Shown in pieces: positions 6,011 through 13,429 of a stretch of 14,332 nt of DNA. Origin of the DNA: Bacteroidota bacterium (GTDB lineage: Bacteria > Bacteroidota > Bacteroidia > Bacteroidales > UBA1556). Below the pieces are notes generated by a model. The model made no database searches and was not told the origin of the DNA. It saw nothing but the letters and a program-made list of their open reading frames with translations. The translations under genes and the position numbers were made by a program. Positions within the stretch are counted from its first letter, which is position 1, and each line of letters begins with the position of its first letter. Where the stretch lies: NCBI GenBank assembly GCA_003648395.1, contig QMPB01000046.1:1-14332 (forward strand), read 5' to 3'.

Positions 6011-7990
6011 TTATTTTGGTAATGTAATAATGAACGTTGTTCCCAAGCTGCCTTGCTTTAGGTCATTATTTGATTTAACATTTATTTTTCCTTTATGCAT
6101 TTTAATAATTCCATACACAAGAGGCAATCCTAATCCTGTACCTTTGTTCATAGACTTGGTGGTGAAGAATGGAGTAAATATCTTCTCCAAATTCTCCTTC
6201 GCTATTCCTTCTCCAGTATCAGTTATTTCAATGATAAAATCATCACCTTTGTCTTTAATATTTACTGAAAGTTTACCACCATTAGGCATAGCATCAACAG
6301 CATTTTTCTCAATATTGGTAATGGCTTGCATCATCTGTTCGCTATCTATACTTACTATTGTATTATCTAATTCACAATTAAATTCCAAATCTATATTATC
6401 TGGTTTTACAAATGATTTGAAGCTTTTTTTAATAAAGTCAACAATATTTACTTCTTTAAGATTCACCTTATTCTTTCTGGCAAAATTAAGCAGTCCTTCC
6501 ACTATTGTTTTACAGCGTGCTGCTTGTTCGTTTATGATTTCAATATCACCAAATATTTCACTTTTAGCACTCAGTTCATCTTTCAGAATACTACTATATA
6601 AAGTAATAATACCCAAAGGGTTATTTAGCTCGTGAGCAATTCCTGCCGACAACTGCCCCATACTTGCAAGTTTTTCTGACTGTTTTAAAGCTGACTTAGT
6701 ATCAGAGAGTTGTTTATTAGAGAGATGCAATTCCTCATTAGATTTATGCAATTTCTCAATGGCATAAGGCAAGCACATTTCCGTCTCTGCCAAACCTTCC
6801 ACTACTGCACTAGCATAAGCTTTGCAAGTTTCGTAACCACAAGCACCGCAGTTGAGCATATCCTTATCTTGAATTTTCCCCATAGAAACAAGAACTGTCT
6901 CTATTTCTTCTATACTTGGCTCAGGTAAGCGCTGATCGTTGGCAGTAAATGTTCTTGACAAATCAATATCAGAATACTCTTTCTTCTCCCTCTCCCACTC
7001 TTTTTCATCAAGATTATTGAGTTTAGATTTTACATACTCACTAATCTTCATTCTCTTAACTAATTTTCCTCCCTTAACAGACATACCAGGCCCTTCAATA
7101 CAGCCATCACAACATAATAATTCAAGATGTTGGTTTTTAAGAACACCATTTTCAAACTCCTGAATAGCTTCCCTAAATTTAGTTTTACCCTCAGCAGTAA
7201 TAACTTCTCCATTCCCAAAGCCTTCAGTTTTATCAATACTCTTTAGTAATCCATGATTCACAGGAAAGAAAGCTCCTTGTCCAGAAATTGGTTTATCAAA
7301 TTCTAGTTTCTCTACATTTTCACTACCAATTTTATGATTCTCAAACATTATTCTAAGTTCAGAAAAAGTAAGATTCTCATCAAAGCTATTAGATTCAGCT
7401 TTTTTAGCAACACAAGGGCCCACAAAAACCAACTGTGAATCCTCTCCATACTTTTCTTTCAGTACTTTTGCTATAGCTATAGCAGGAGAAACAATTGGAG
7501 CAAGAAACTCAACTAATTCAGGATGATATTGCTTAATATAATTTACTATTGCTGGACAATCAGAAGTAATAACTGACTTGATTTTCTCATTTTCAAATAC
7601 ATTTTTATAAGCTTGAGCAACTAAGTCAGCGCCAAAAGATACTTCTGTAACCAAATCAAATCCCAAGACTTTTGCCATTCCCACAAAGATTTTATAATCA
7701 TCAATCACTGAAAATTCAGCGGCAAAACTTGGAGCTACACAAAGTATCTTTTGCCTATTATTCGAAAGGATATTTTCTACTTTTTCAATAGATGAATAAT
7801 AAGTTTTGGCTCCCTGACTACACACAATCACACAATTACCACAAGCAATACACCTCTCATCAATTATCTCCGCTTGACCATTAATTATCTTAATAGCCTT
7901 TACCGGACATTCACGCACACAGGTATAACATACGCGACATAAGCCTTTTACGGTATATACTAGTGGGTTATATTTTGAAAAATTAGACAT
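6011..7990 (-). CDS. Sensory [FeFe]-hydrogenase-like histidine kinase
   Basis: A 659-residue soluble protein. Domains in order: two [4Fe-4S] ferredoxin motifs (Cys18/21/24/28 and Cys47/50/53/57); an [FeFe]-hydrogenase large-subunit domain (about 80-325); a further [4Fe-4S] domain with C-x2-C-x4-C-x16-C spacing (Cys381, 384, 389, 406); a coiled coil (about 410-440); HisKA with His453 (IAHELNNPLG); and HATPase_c with Asn563 (N-box), DTGEG (591-595) and GTGLGLP (617-623). All four H-cluster cysteines are present: Cys145 (TSDCP), Cys193 (GPCVAKK), and Cys293 and Cys297 (LLCCDGC). The catalytic TSCCP motif has become TSDCP, so the proton-relay cysteine is Asp144. The usual MPC and MACPGGC surroundings are changed. 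Known sensory (group C/D) hydrogenases show comparable losses, and the kinase fusion supports sensing of H2 or redox state. It starts 90 nt after hydA, probably on the same transcript. Confidence 0.93.
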   Translation of the reverse strand: MSNFSKYNPLVYTVKGLCRVCYTCVRECPVKAIKIINGQAEIIDERCIACGNCVIVCSQGAKTYYSSIEKVENILSNNRQKILCVAPSFAAEFSVIDDYKIFVGMAKVLGFDLVTEVSFGADLVAQAYKNVFENEKIKSVITSDCPAIVNYIKQYHPELVEFLAPIVSPAIAIAKVLKEKYGEDSQLVFVGPCVAKKAESNSFDENLTFSELRIMFENHKIGSENVEKLEFDKPISGQGAFFPVNHGLLKSIDKTEGFGNGEVITAEGKTKFREAIQEFENGVLKNQHLELLCCDGCIEGPGMSVKGGKLVKRMKISEYVKSKLNNLDEKEWEREKKEYSDIDLSRTFTANDQRLPEPSIEEIETVLVSMGKIQDKDMLNCGACGYETCKAYASAVVEGLAETEMCLPYAIEKLHKSNEELHLSNKQLSDTKSALKQSEKLASMGQLSAGIAHELNNPLGIITLYSSILKDELSAKSEIFGDIEIINEQAARCKTIVEGLLNFARKNKVNLKEVNIVDFIKKSFKSFVKPDNIDLEFNCELDNTIVSIDSEQMMQAITNIEKNAVDAMPNGGKLSVNIKDKGDDFIIEITDTGEGIAKENLEKIFTPFFTTKSMNKGTGLGLPLVYGIIKMHKGKINVKSNNDLKQGSLGTTFIITLPK

Positions 7991-8029
7991 TCTTTAGTAT
8001 TGGTTATCTGTTCATTTGGTTATTTGGTT

Positions 8030-8066
8030 ATTTGTTGAGCTGATTCGATTAAGCAACTCAACAAAT
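8030..8066 (-). terminator. Stem-loop between hydA and the sensory kinase gene
   Basis: ATTTGTTGAG (8030-8039) and CTCAACAAAT (8057-8066) form a perfect 10-bp stem with a 17-nt loop, 14 nt past the hydA stop. No U-run follows in the direction of transcription; instead a run of AACCAAATA-type repeats leads to the next start. It more likely dampens read-through or marks a processing point than stops transcription completely. Confidence 0.4.
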
Positions 8067-8080
8067 TAACAAATAAGCAT

Positions 8081-9805
8081 TTATATTATAACTTCACGTT
8101 TTTGATAATGAGTATGCAAAAGCTCATGAGATTTAGCACTCAGTGGCTCTTCCAAGAAATCAGCATAAAGTTTCTGAACATCAGGGTTTTTATGCGATAC
8201 TTTTATCGACTCTTTATCATCAATATTATACAATGATTTTGCTCTAATTCTTATTGCCTCCTCATCCATCTTAATTGGCTGACCACCACCACCAACGCAA
8301 CCACCAGGGCAAGCCATAATTTCAATAAAATGAATATCGCTTCTCCCTTCTCTTATTTCATCAAGAAGCTTTTTTGCATTGGCAAGTCCATTCACAACAG
8401 CCACACCAAGCTCTAAATCACCAATTTGAATCTTAGTTTCTTTTCTATTCTTAAAATCACGAAGTGCAGTTATTTTAAACTCAATTAACTCTTTACCAGT
8501 AAGTTTGTAATGAGCAGTACGAATGGCAGCTTCGGCAACACCTCCAGTAGTACCAAAGAGTTTACCAGCAGAAGTACGACTTCCAAGGGGATTATTGGCT
8601 ACTTCGGCATTCAAATTATGAATATCAATACCATACATTTTAATGAATTTCACAAACTCTCGAGTGGTAAGCACTGCGTCAACATCGCTAATTCCATTCT
8701 GAGTCATTTCCTCTCTTTGTCCTTCAAATTTCTTTGCAGTACAAGGCATTATAGCAACAGAATACAGTTTATCTTGTGGAATATTCTCCTTATCAATAAA
8801 GTAGCTTTTTATCACAGCACCTGTCATTTGCTGAGGCGATTTGCAAGAAGAAATATTATCAATAAAATCAGGAGCAAATTCTTCGGCATATTTTACCCAA
8901 CCTGGGCAGCAGCTAGTAATAAGAGGAAGTTTCCCTTTATTTAATATTCTATGTATAAGTTCAGAAGATTCTTCCATAATGGTAAGATCCGCACCAAAAC
9001 TTGTATCAAATACATAATCGAAACCAATTTTACGAATTGCGGCATTCATAATACCATTAATATCAAGACCTGGTTCCATACCAAACTCTTCAGCTATGGA
9101 AATAGAAATAGAAGGAGCATATTGAATAGCAACTTTAATTTCTGGATTTTGGAGAGCTTGTTTTATCTCAGCAAAGTGATTTTTCTCAGTAAGAGCACCT
9201 GTAGGACAAACCATAATACATTGACCACAATTCACGCAGCTTGAAGTATTTAAACCTTTATCGAAGGCTGTTCCTACCACAGTTTGATTACCTCGCTGCA
9301 CAAAATCAATGCAAGCTACACCCATTACTTCTTCACAAATTCTCACACAACGCCCACAAAGAATACATTTCTCAGGATCGCGAACAATACTTGCGCTAGA
9401 ACGGTCTAAGGGCTGCTTATTCTTCCTTCCTCTTATTCTTCTTTCAGTAATTGAAAGCTCTTCAGAAAGTCCTTGAAGCTCACAATTTCCATTTCTAACA
9501 CAATACAAACAGTCGTCAGGATGGTTAGATAGCAATAGTTCTACTATAGTTTTTCTAGACTCATTCACTCTAGCAGAATGAGTATTTACTTCTAAGCCTT
9601 CGTATACTGGAGAAGAGCAGGAAGTTATAAGTTTACCAGAATTAACATCCTCAACCACACACATTCTGCAAGCTCCTGTGGGCATCATATTTTTAAGATG
9701 ACAAAGTGTTGGCACTTTAATTCCTTCACGATTTAAAGCATCTAGAATAGTTTCCCCATTATTAGCTTCTATGGTTTTATTATTAACTTTTATCTTCATT
9801 ATCAA
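8081..9805 (-). CDS. hydA: [FeFe] hydrogenase catalytic subunit HydA of the NAD-linked trimeric enzyme
   Basis: A 574-residue protein. Domains: plant-type [2Fe-2S] (Cys35, 46, 49, 63); His-ligated [4Fe-4S] (His95, Cys99, 102, 108); two [4Fe-4S] motifs (Cys147/150/153/157 and Cys190/193/196/200); then the H-cluster domain. Motifs TSCCPGW (Cys300), MPCTAKKFE (Cys355) and MACPGGC (Cys499, Cys503) hold all H-cluster ligands. The proton-path residues Cys299, Glu279, Glu282 and Ser319 are also present, so it should be active. Numbering coincides with Clostridium pasteurianum CpI. There is no C-terminal Fe-S extension as in the longer Thermotoga-type HydA. With HydB and HydC next to it, the likely role is reversible, electron-bifurcating H2 formation from NADH plus reduced ferredoxin in the cytoplasm. 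The start lies 4 nt after the hydB stop; Met3 is an alternative start. Confidence 0.96.
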   Translation of the reverse strand: MIMKIKVNNKTIEANNGETILDALNREGIKVPTLCHLKNMMPTGACRMCVVEDVNSGKLITSCSSPVYEGLEVNTHSARVNESRKTIVELLLSNHPDDCLYCVRNGNCELQGLSEELSITERRIRGRKNKQPLDRSSASIVRDPEKCILCGRCVRICEEVMGVACIDFVQRGNQTVVGTAFDKGLNTSSCVNCGQCIMVCPTGALTEKNHFAEIKQALQNPEIKVAIQYAPSISISIAEEFGMEPGLDINGIMNAAIRKIGFDYVFDTSFGADLTIMEESSELIHRILNKGKLPLITSCCPGWVKYAEEFAPDFIDNISSCKSPQQMTGAVIKSYFIDKENIPQDKLYSVAIMPCTAKKFEGQREEMTQNGISDVDAVLTTREFVKFIKMYGIDIHNLNAEVANNPLGSRTSAGKLFGTTGGVAEAAIRTAHYKLTGKELIEFKITALRDFKNRKETKIQIGDLELGVAVVNGLANAKKLLDEIREGRSDIHFIEIMACPGGCVGGGGQPIKMDEEAIRIRAKSLYNIDDKESIKVSHKNPDVQKLYADFLEEPLSAKSHELLHTHYQKREVII

Positions 9806-9809
9806 TTAT

Positions 9810-11744
9810 TTAAGATATTGTAATAGCATTAAATTTACAAACATCGAAACAAGTTCCGCAGGCAATACATTTATCATCAACAATAAAATGAGGTGCTTTT
9901 CTACTTCCAATTATTGCATCAGTTGGGCATTTTTTAGCACAAATAGTACAGCCAGTACAAGCATCAACATCGATGGTAAATACTCTTAATTCAGTACAAA
10001 CATTTGCTGAACATTTTCGTTCAAAGATATGCTCTTCGTATTCTTCACGAAACCATTTTATTGTACTGAGAACAGGATTTGGAGCAGTTTGTCCAAGACC
10101 ACAAAGAGAAGTCTCCTTAATAACTTTCCCTAATCGCTCAAGTTGGGTAACACCTTTAAATCTACGCAAAGCCTCGTGTTTACCATTATGATGAGGTTTG
10201 TGAGTAATGTCTTCAAGTATTTCTAACATCCTACGAGTACCTTCGCGGCAAGGAATACACTTTCCGCAGCTTTCTCGTTGAATAAAATCCATAAAGAATT
10301 TTGCAACATCAACCATACAAGTATCTTCATCCATTACAACAAGGCCACCAGAGCCCATCATTGCCCCTACCTCAATAAGTGATTCATATTCGATGGGAAT
10401 ATCAAGGTTTTGTTCAGTAATACAACCACCGGAAGGACCACCAATTTGCACTGATTTAAACTTTTTATTATTTGGAACACCTCCTGCAATATCAAAAAGC
10501 ACCTCTCTAACACTTGTTCCCATTGGGATTTCTACTAGACCTGTTTTGGTAATTTTACCAGAAAGGGCAAAAACCTTAGTGCCCTTACTTTTTTCAGTTC
10601 CAATGGCAGCAAATTTATCTTCTCCTTCTTTTATAATAAAAGGAAGATTGGAGAGAGACTCCACATTATTGATAATAGTTGGTTTGCCAAAAAGTCCACT
10701 CACAGCAGGGAAAGGAGGTCGAGGTCGAGGCATACCCCTTTTGCCCTCAATACTATTTATAAGTGCTGTTTCTTCACCACAAACAAATGCACCAGCGCCG
10801 GTTTTTACTTTAATTTCAAAATTAACATTAGACCCAAAAACATTATCTCCCAAAAGTCCATATTCTCTAGCTTGTTGAAGAGCGATATTCAGTCTTTTGA
10901 TAGCTAATGGATATTCAGCACGAATATAAACATAAGATTTAGTAGCACCAATACCATAAGCAGCTATTGCCATCCCTTCTATTAATCTGTGCGGATCACC
11001 TTCAATAACTGCCCTATCCATAAAAGCACCTGGATCACCTTCATCAGCATTACAGATAAGATATTTTTGCTCTGCAGAAGTATTTAAGGCAAATTTCCAT
11101 TTCTTACCAGTAAGAAAACCTCCTCCTCCTCTACCGCGGAGTCCACTTTTCTCAACTAAATCGCAAACTTCTTCTGAATTCTTAGTTTTAATTAAGTTTA
11201 AAAAACCTGTATAACCTCCACTTGCAATATATTCATCAATGCTAATAGGATTTACAATACCGCAGTTTTTTAGTACAATTCTAAATTGAGGTTTAAAGAA
11301 AGCTAAGTCGTTAATATCAGGTATTCCATCCCATTTATGATTCTCTTTGGATTTGAATTGGCAAAGAACTGATTGCTCTTTTACTTCTGATTTAGCTTTC
11401 AGAATACTATCAAGAATATCCTCCACTTTGTCAGCAGTAGCATTCTCAAAACAAACTCTATTATGACCTGGAAGTTGCACATCCATCAGTGGCTCTGAGG
11501 AGCACAAACCTATACAACCTGTTTCTATAATATCAGCTTCAATCTTAGTAGCTTTAAGATATGTTTTTACAGCAATCATTGTTTTATCAGCACCGGCACC
11601 AAGACCACAAGTACCTGTACCAATGAATATTACTGGCTTAGTAATTAATTCTCTCTTTAATTCTTTCACTAAATCTACATTGCTAAAATCCTTTCTTGGA
11701 TTCGACAATATTTCTTCAATTATATATTGTTTGGTAGAATTCAT
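9810..11744 (-). CDS. hydB: NADH-binding flavoprotein subunit HydB (NuoF-like)
   Basis: A 644-residue protein. It has an N-terminal thioredoxin-like [2Fe-2S] region (Cys46 in GTCGLGAGA; Cys77 and Cys81 in TGCIGLC), then a NuoF core. The core carries the FMN-binding GLRGRGGGGF (201-210), the NADH-site NADEGDPGAFMDR (232-244) and GAGAFVCGEETALI (316-329), and a [4Fe-4S] site (Cys493, 496, 499 and Cys548). The C-terminus holds Cys578/Cys583 and a two-cluster ferredoxin domain (Cys596/599/602/606 and Cys626/629/632/636). This is the usual HydB layout of trimeric bifurcating [FeFe] hydrogenases, where the flavin subunit exchanges electrons with NAD(H) and the clusters link to HydA and ferredoxin. 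The hydC stop and hydB start overlap as TAATG, indicating translational coupling; hydA follows after 4 nt. Confidence 0.96.
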   Translation of the reverse strand: MNSTKQYIIEEILSNPRKDFSNVDLVKELKRELITKPVIFIGTGTCGLGAGADKTMIAVKTYLKATKIEADIIETGCIGLCSSEPLMDVQLPGHNRVCFENATADKVEDILDSILKAKSEVKEQSVLCQFKSKENHKWDGIPDINDLAFFKPQFRIVLKNCGIVNPISIDEYIASGGYTGFLNLIKTKNSEEVCDLVEKSGLRGRGGGGFLTGKKWKFALNTSAEQKYLICNADEGDPGAFMDRAVIEGDPHRLIEGMAIAAYGIGATKSYVYIRAEYPLAIKRLNIALQQAREYGLLGDNVFGSNVNFEIKVKTGAGAFVCGEETALINSIEGKRGMPRPRPPFPAVSGLFGKPTIINNVESLSNLPFIIKEGEDKFAAIGTEKSKGTKVFALSGKITKTGLVEIPMGTSVREVLFDIAGGVPNNKKFKSVQIGGPSGGCITEQNLDIPIEYESLIEVGAMMGSGGLVVMDEDTCMVDVAKFFMDFIQRESCGKCIPCREGTRRMLEILEDITHKPHHNGKHEALRRFKGVTQLERLGKVIKETSLCGLGQTAPNPVLSTIKWFREEYEEHIFERKCSANVCTELRVFTIDVDACTGCTICAKKCPTDAIIGSRKAPHFIVDDKCIACGTCFDVCKFNAITIS

Positions 11745-12190
11745 TATTTCTCTTTTAGATTATCAATAATTTCTTTAATTGAAGATGAAGTTACCTTAGC
11801 GTGAAACTCCCCATTGATAGAAATAACTGGAGCCAAACCACAAGCACCTATACAAGCCACTACTTCAAGGCTAAAATTTCCATCACGGGAAGTTTCTTCA
11901 TTTTTTATTTTCAAGGTTTTCTCCAATTCTTGAAGAACATTTGCAGATCCCAAAACGTGACAAGCAGTTCCTCTGCAAACCTGAATATGATGTTTCCCTT
12001 TGGGCTGAAATCTAAACTGATTGTAGAATGTCGCTACACCAAATATCTTACTCACAGGTAAGTTTAATAATTCACCAATTTCAACTAGTGCATTTTCTGA
12101 CAAATAGCCTTCCTTTTCTTGTACCTCTTGCAAAATTGGAATTAAGCTATCTCTTTCTGCTTCTTTATATTTTTCAAGTATCTGCTTCAT
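11744..12190 (-). CDS. hydC: Thioredoxin-like [2Fe-2S] subunit HydC (NuoE-like)
   Basis: A 148-residue protein of normal NuoE-type length. A helical N-terminal domain (about 1-58, with the conserved SKIFGVATFY near residues 47-56) precedes a thioredoxin-like fold. The [2Fe-2S] ligands are Cys72 and Cys77 (VCRGTACHVLGS) and Cys113 and Cys117 (VACIGACGLAP). It partners with the NuoF-like subunit in NADH-linked hydrogenases. It is the first gene of the hydCBA transcript. The ATG at 12190 is preceded by an A-rich stretch without a Shine-Dalgarno sequence, as is common in Bacteroidota. No clear TAnnTTTG promoter was found in the 240 nt upstream. Confidence 0.96.
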   Translation of the reverse strand: MKQILEKYKEAERDSLIPILQEVQEKEGYLSENALVEIGELLNLPVSKIFGVATFYNQFRFQPKGKHHIQVCRGTACHVLGSANVLQELEKTLKIKNEETSRDGNFSLEVVACIGACGLAPVISINGEFHAKVTSSSIKEIIDNLKEK

Positions 12191-12430
12191 TAATTTCTTG
12201 TTTTTGAATGTTCTCTATAAAGCTATTAAGGACTTTTATCACAAAAGAATAAGCCTCTTACTTCTGTATTTCTAGTATTTAATAAGAATTAAAACCAATT
12301 TCTTAATAATAATTGCGAATAAAGGCGTCAAGGTCGAGACAGATGACATTTTGAAAATATGGAATCTACTATCGTAAATGACATATTAGCAAAGCAAATT
12401 CAACAATGATATTGTCGTTGCTATTTGTAA
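12191..12430. other. Gap upstream of hydCBA
   Basis: These 240 nt separate the receiver gene from hydC and probably hold the hydrogenase promoter. I see no exact TAnnTTTG box on the minus strand. A weak imperfect hairpin around 12402-12420 (core ACAAT-GAT-ATTGT) lies just past the receiver stop and could end that transcript. No ORF or known RNA is visible. Confidence 0.4.
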
Positions 12431-12928
12431 TTATATATATTTCTCAATATTTTCTATTAGCTTTCGTGCTTCCACCGGTTTCTTGATAAAAGCCTTTACA
12501 GGAACCCAAACAAGCTCTCCTTTTTCATCTTTATAATCAATACCGGCATTACCTAGGCTATTATTTTCAACCAATAAAACATCCAAATCGTGATTATTCA
12601 TTTCAGAGCGATAGTATCGAGCAAAACGCATAGAATCTTCATCTTTAGAAGAGAAGACATTTATGGAAGTCTGCATTATTACAGGCATATTAGCAAATTC
12701 TTCATTCGTTGCAAACTCTTTTGCTAATTCAAAACCCTCGTAATGAGTTGACATCATAACATCACAGATAGCAAGATTTGGTTTCTTTGTTTTAGCAATT
12801 TCAATGGCTTCTTCTTTGCTAGTTGCAGCAAGAACCTGGTAGCCTTCATTATTCAGGATAGTTTCCACGATAGTAATCACATCAATATCGTCATCTACGA
12901 TTAAAATTTTCTTTGTCTTTTCCATCAT
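12431..12928 (-). CDS. Response regulator receiver protein with a long internal insertion
   Basis: A 165-residue receiver without an output domain. The acidic pocket is Asp12-Asp14 (IVDDDID), the phospho-acceptor is Asp56 (AICDVMM), followed by Thr87 (MQTSI) and Lys149/Lys150 (IKKPV). The Thr-to-Lys stretch is about 62 residues against about 22 in ordinary receivers. The extra 40 or so residues (about 93-143, charged, with RFARYYRSEMNN and IDYKDEKGELVWVPV) sit between strands 4 and 5, the face that signals to partners. It lies directly upstream of hydCBA on the same strand, behind its own candidate promoter, and is probably part of the hydrogenase-linked signalling set. It has no DNA-binding domain, so it must act by protein contact. 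The start could be Met1 or Met2. Confidence 0.88.
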   Translation of the reverse strand: MMEKTKKILIVDDDIDVITIVETILNNEGYQVLAATSKEEAIEIAKTKKPNLAICDVMMSTHYEGFELAKEFATNEEFANMPVIMQTSINVFSSKDEDSMRFARYYRSEMNNHDLDVLLVENNSLGNAGIDYKDEKGELVWVPVKAFIKKPVEARKLIENIEKYI

Positions 12929-12969
12929 TAGTTGGTTTAAAAGTTTATACTATTTCGTTCTAATTATGT

Positions 12970-12987
12970 AGCAAATATATATCTGCT
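12970..12987 (-). promoter_or_regulatory. Candidate promoter -7 box inside a palindrome, upstream of the insertion-bearing receiver
   Basis: On the minus strand TATATTTG (12979-12972) matches TAnnTTTG exactly, about 44 nt upstream of the start codon. It lies inside AGCAAATATATATCTGCT (12970-12987), an 18-nt palindrome with one mismatched pair. No TTTG is seen at -33. A repressor binding the palindrome would cover the -7 box. Confidence 0.4.
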
Positions 12988-13022
12988 AAATGAAATGGGA
13001 TAGAGTATAATGTGAAAAATAT

Positions 13023-13046
13023 TTAGGGTATTTATACCTAATTAGG
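13023..13046. repeat. Overlapping palindromes upstream of the receiver promoter
   Basis: TTAGGGTATTTATACCTAA (13023-13041) is an inverted repeat with a 1-nt bulge. It overlaps CCTAATTAGG (13037-13046), a perfect 10-bp palindrome. They lie about 45-75 nt upstream of the candidate -7 box and may be a regulator site. AT-rich sequence yields such symmetry by chance at some rate. Confidence 0.35.
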
Positions 13047-13194
13047 CTATATATTTGATTGAATTACTGCTATTTACTAAATATAATTATTAAGTAAATA
13101 TTATTTCTTTAATTAGTAATTAGTTGAGGTTAAATTATTTAAAAAGGAGATTTCTTTAAATTGTTTTTGGGCTTAGGTATTTTGGTTTATATAT

Positions 13195-13420
13195 CTCGCA
13201 AAGTCGCTAAGACGCAAATGAATTATTCGCAGGCTCACAATTCTTATCTGCGAATTTTAACGAATTAGACTAATTCTACTAATTATTAATTGGTGCATTC
13301 GTGGCTAATTCTTTTCAATTCGCGTAATTCGTACAATTAGTGAAAATTAGCGAACAAAACGCAATGAGCACAGCGAATTATAATCTGTGATTATCTGCCA
13401 AATCCGTGTCACCTGTGTTT
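13195..13420. repeat. Dispersed intergenic repeat, copy B
   Basis: Starts CTCGCAAAGTCGCTAAGACG, continues with ATTATTCGC, GCTCACAAT and CGAATTAGACTAATT, then a mosaic of ATTCGTGGCTAATTC- and AATTCGCGTAATTCG-like units. It ends CCGTGTCACCTGTGTTT about 10 nt from the stop codon of the NarL-type regulator. Copy A at 5808-6006 has the same block order and the same position past a stop codon. Confidence 0.6.
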
Positions 13421-13429
13421 CAATAGCTC

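Larger units (their letters stand above)
12929..13429. other. Non-coding stretch between the NarL-type regulator and the receiver gene
   Basis: About 500 nt with no ORF. The low-coordinate part (12970-13046) holds a candidate promoter and palindromes. 13047-13194 is plain AT-rich DNA with nothing recognisable. 13195-13420 is a degenerate dispersed repeat. Confidence 0.6.

Noticed and set aside
5949..6635. 228-codon plus-strand ORF opposite the sensory kinase
   Set aside because: It overlaps the conserved HATPase and HisKA motifs of the minus-strand gene, and its low-complexity hydrophobic translation has no domain. It is an antisense shadow.
10393..10878. 161-codon plus-strand ORF opposite hydB
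   Set aside because: It is the complement of the FMN/NADH-binding core of hydB; the Pro/Gly-rich translation is a shadow of that coding bias.
12300..12340. TTGACG-N17-TATTAA on the minus strand as a hydCBA promoter
   Set aside because: It resembles a sigma-70 promoter of Proteobacteria, but Bacteroidota use TTTG/TAnnTTTG boxes and the -10 match is only 4 of 6.
13195..13420. CRISPR-like array
   Set aside because: The units are short, degenerate and irregularly spaced, with no constant repeat, no spacers of fixed length and no cas genes.
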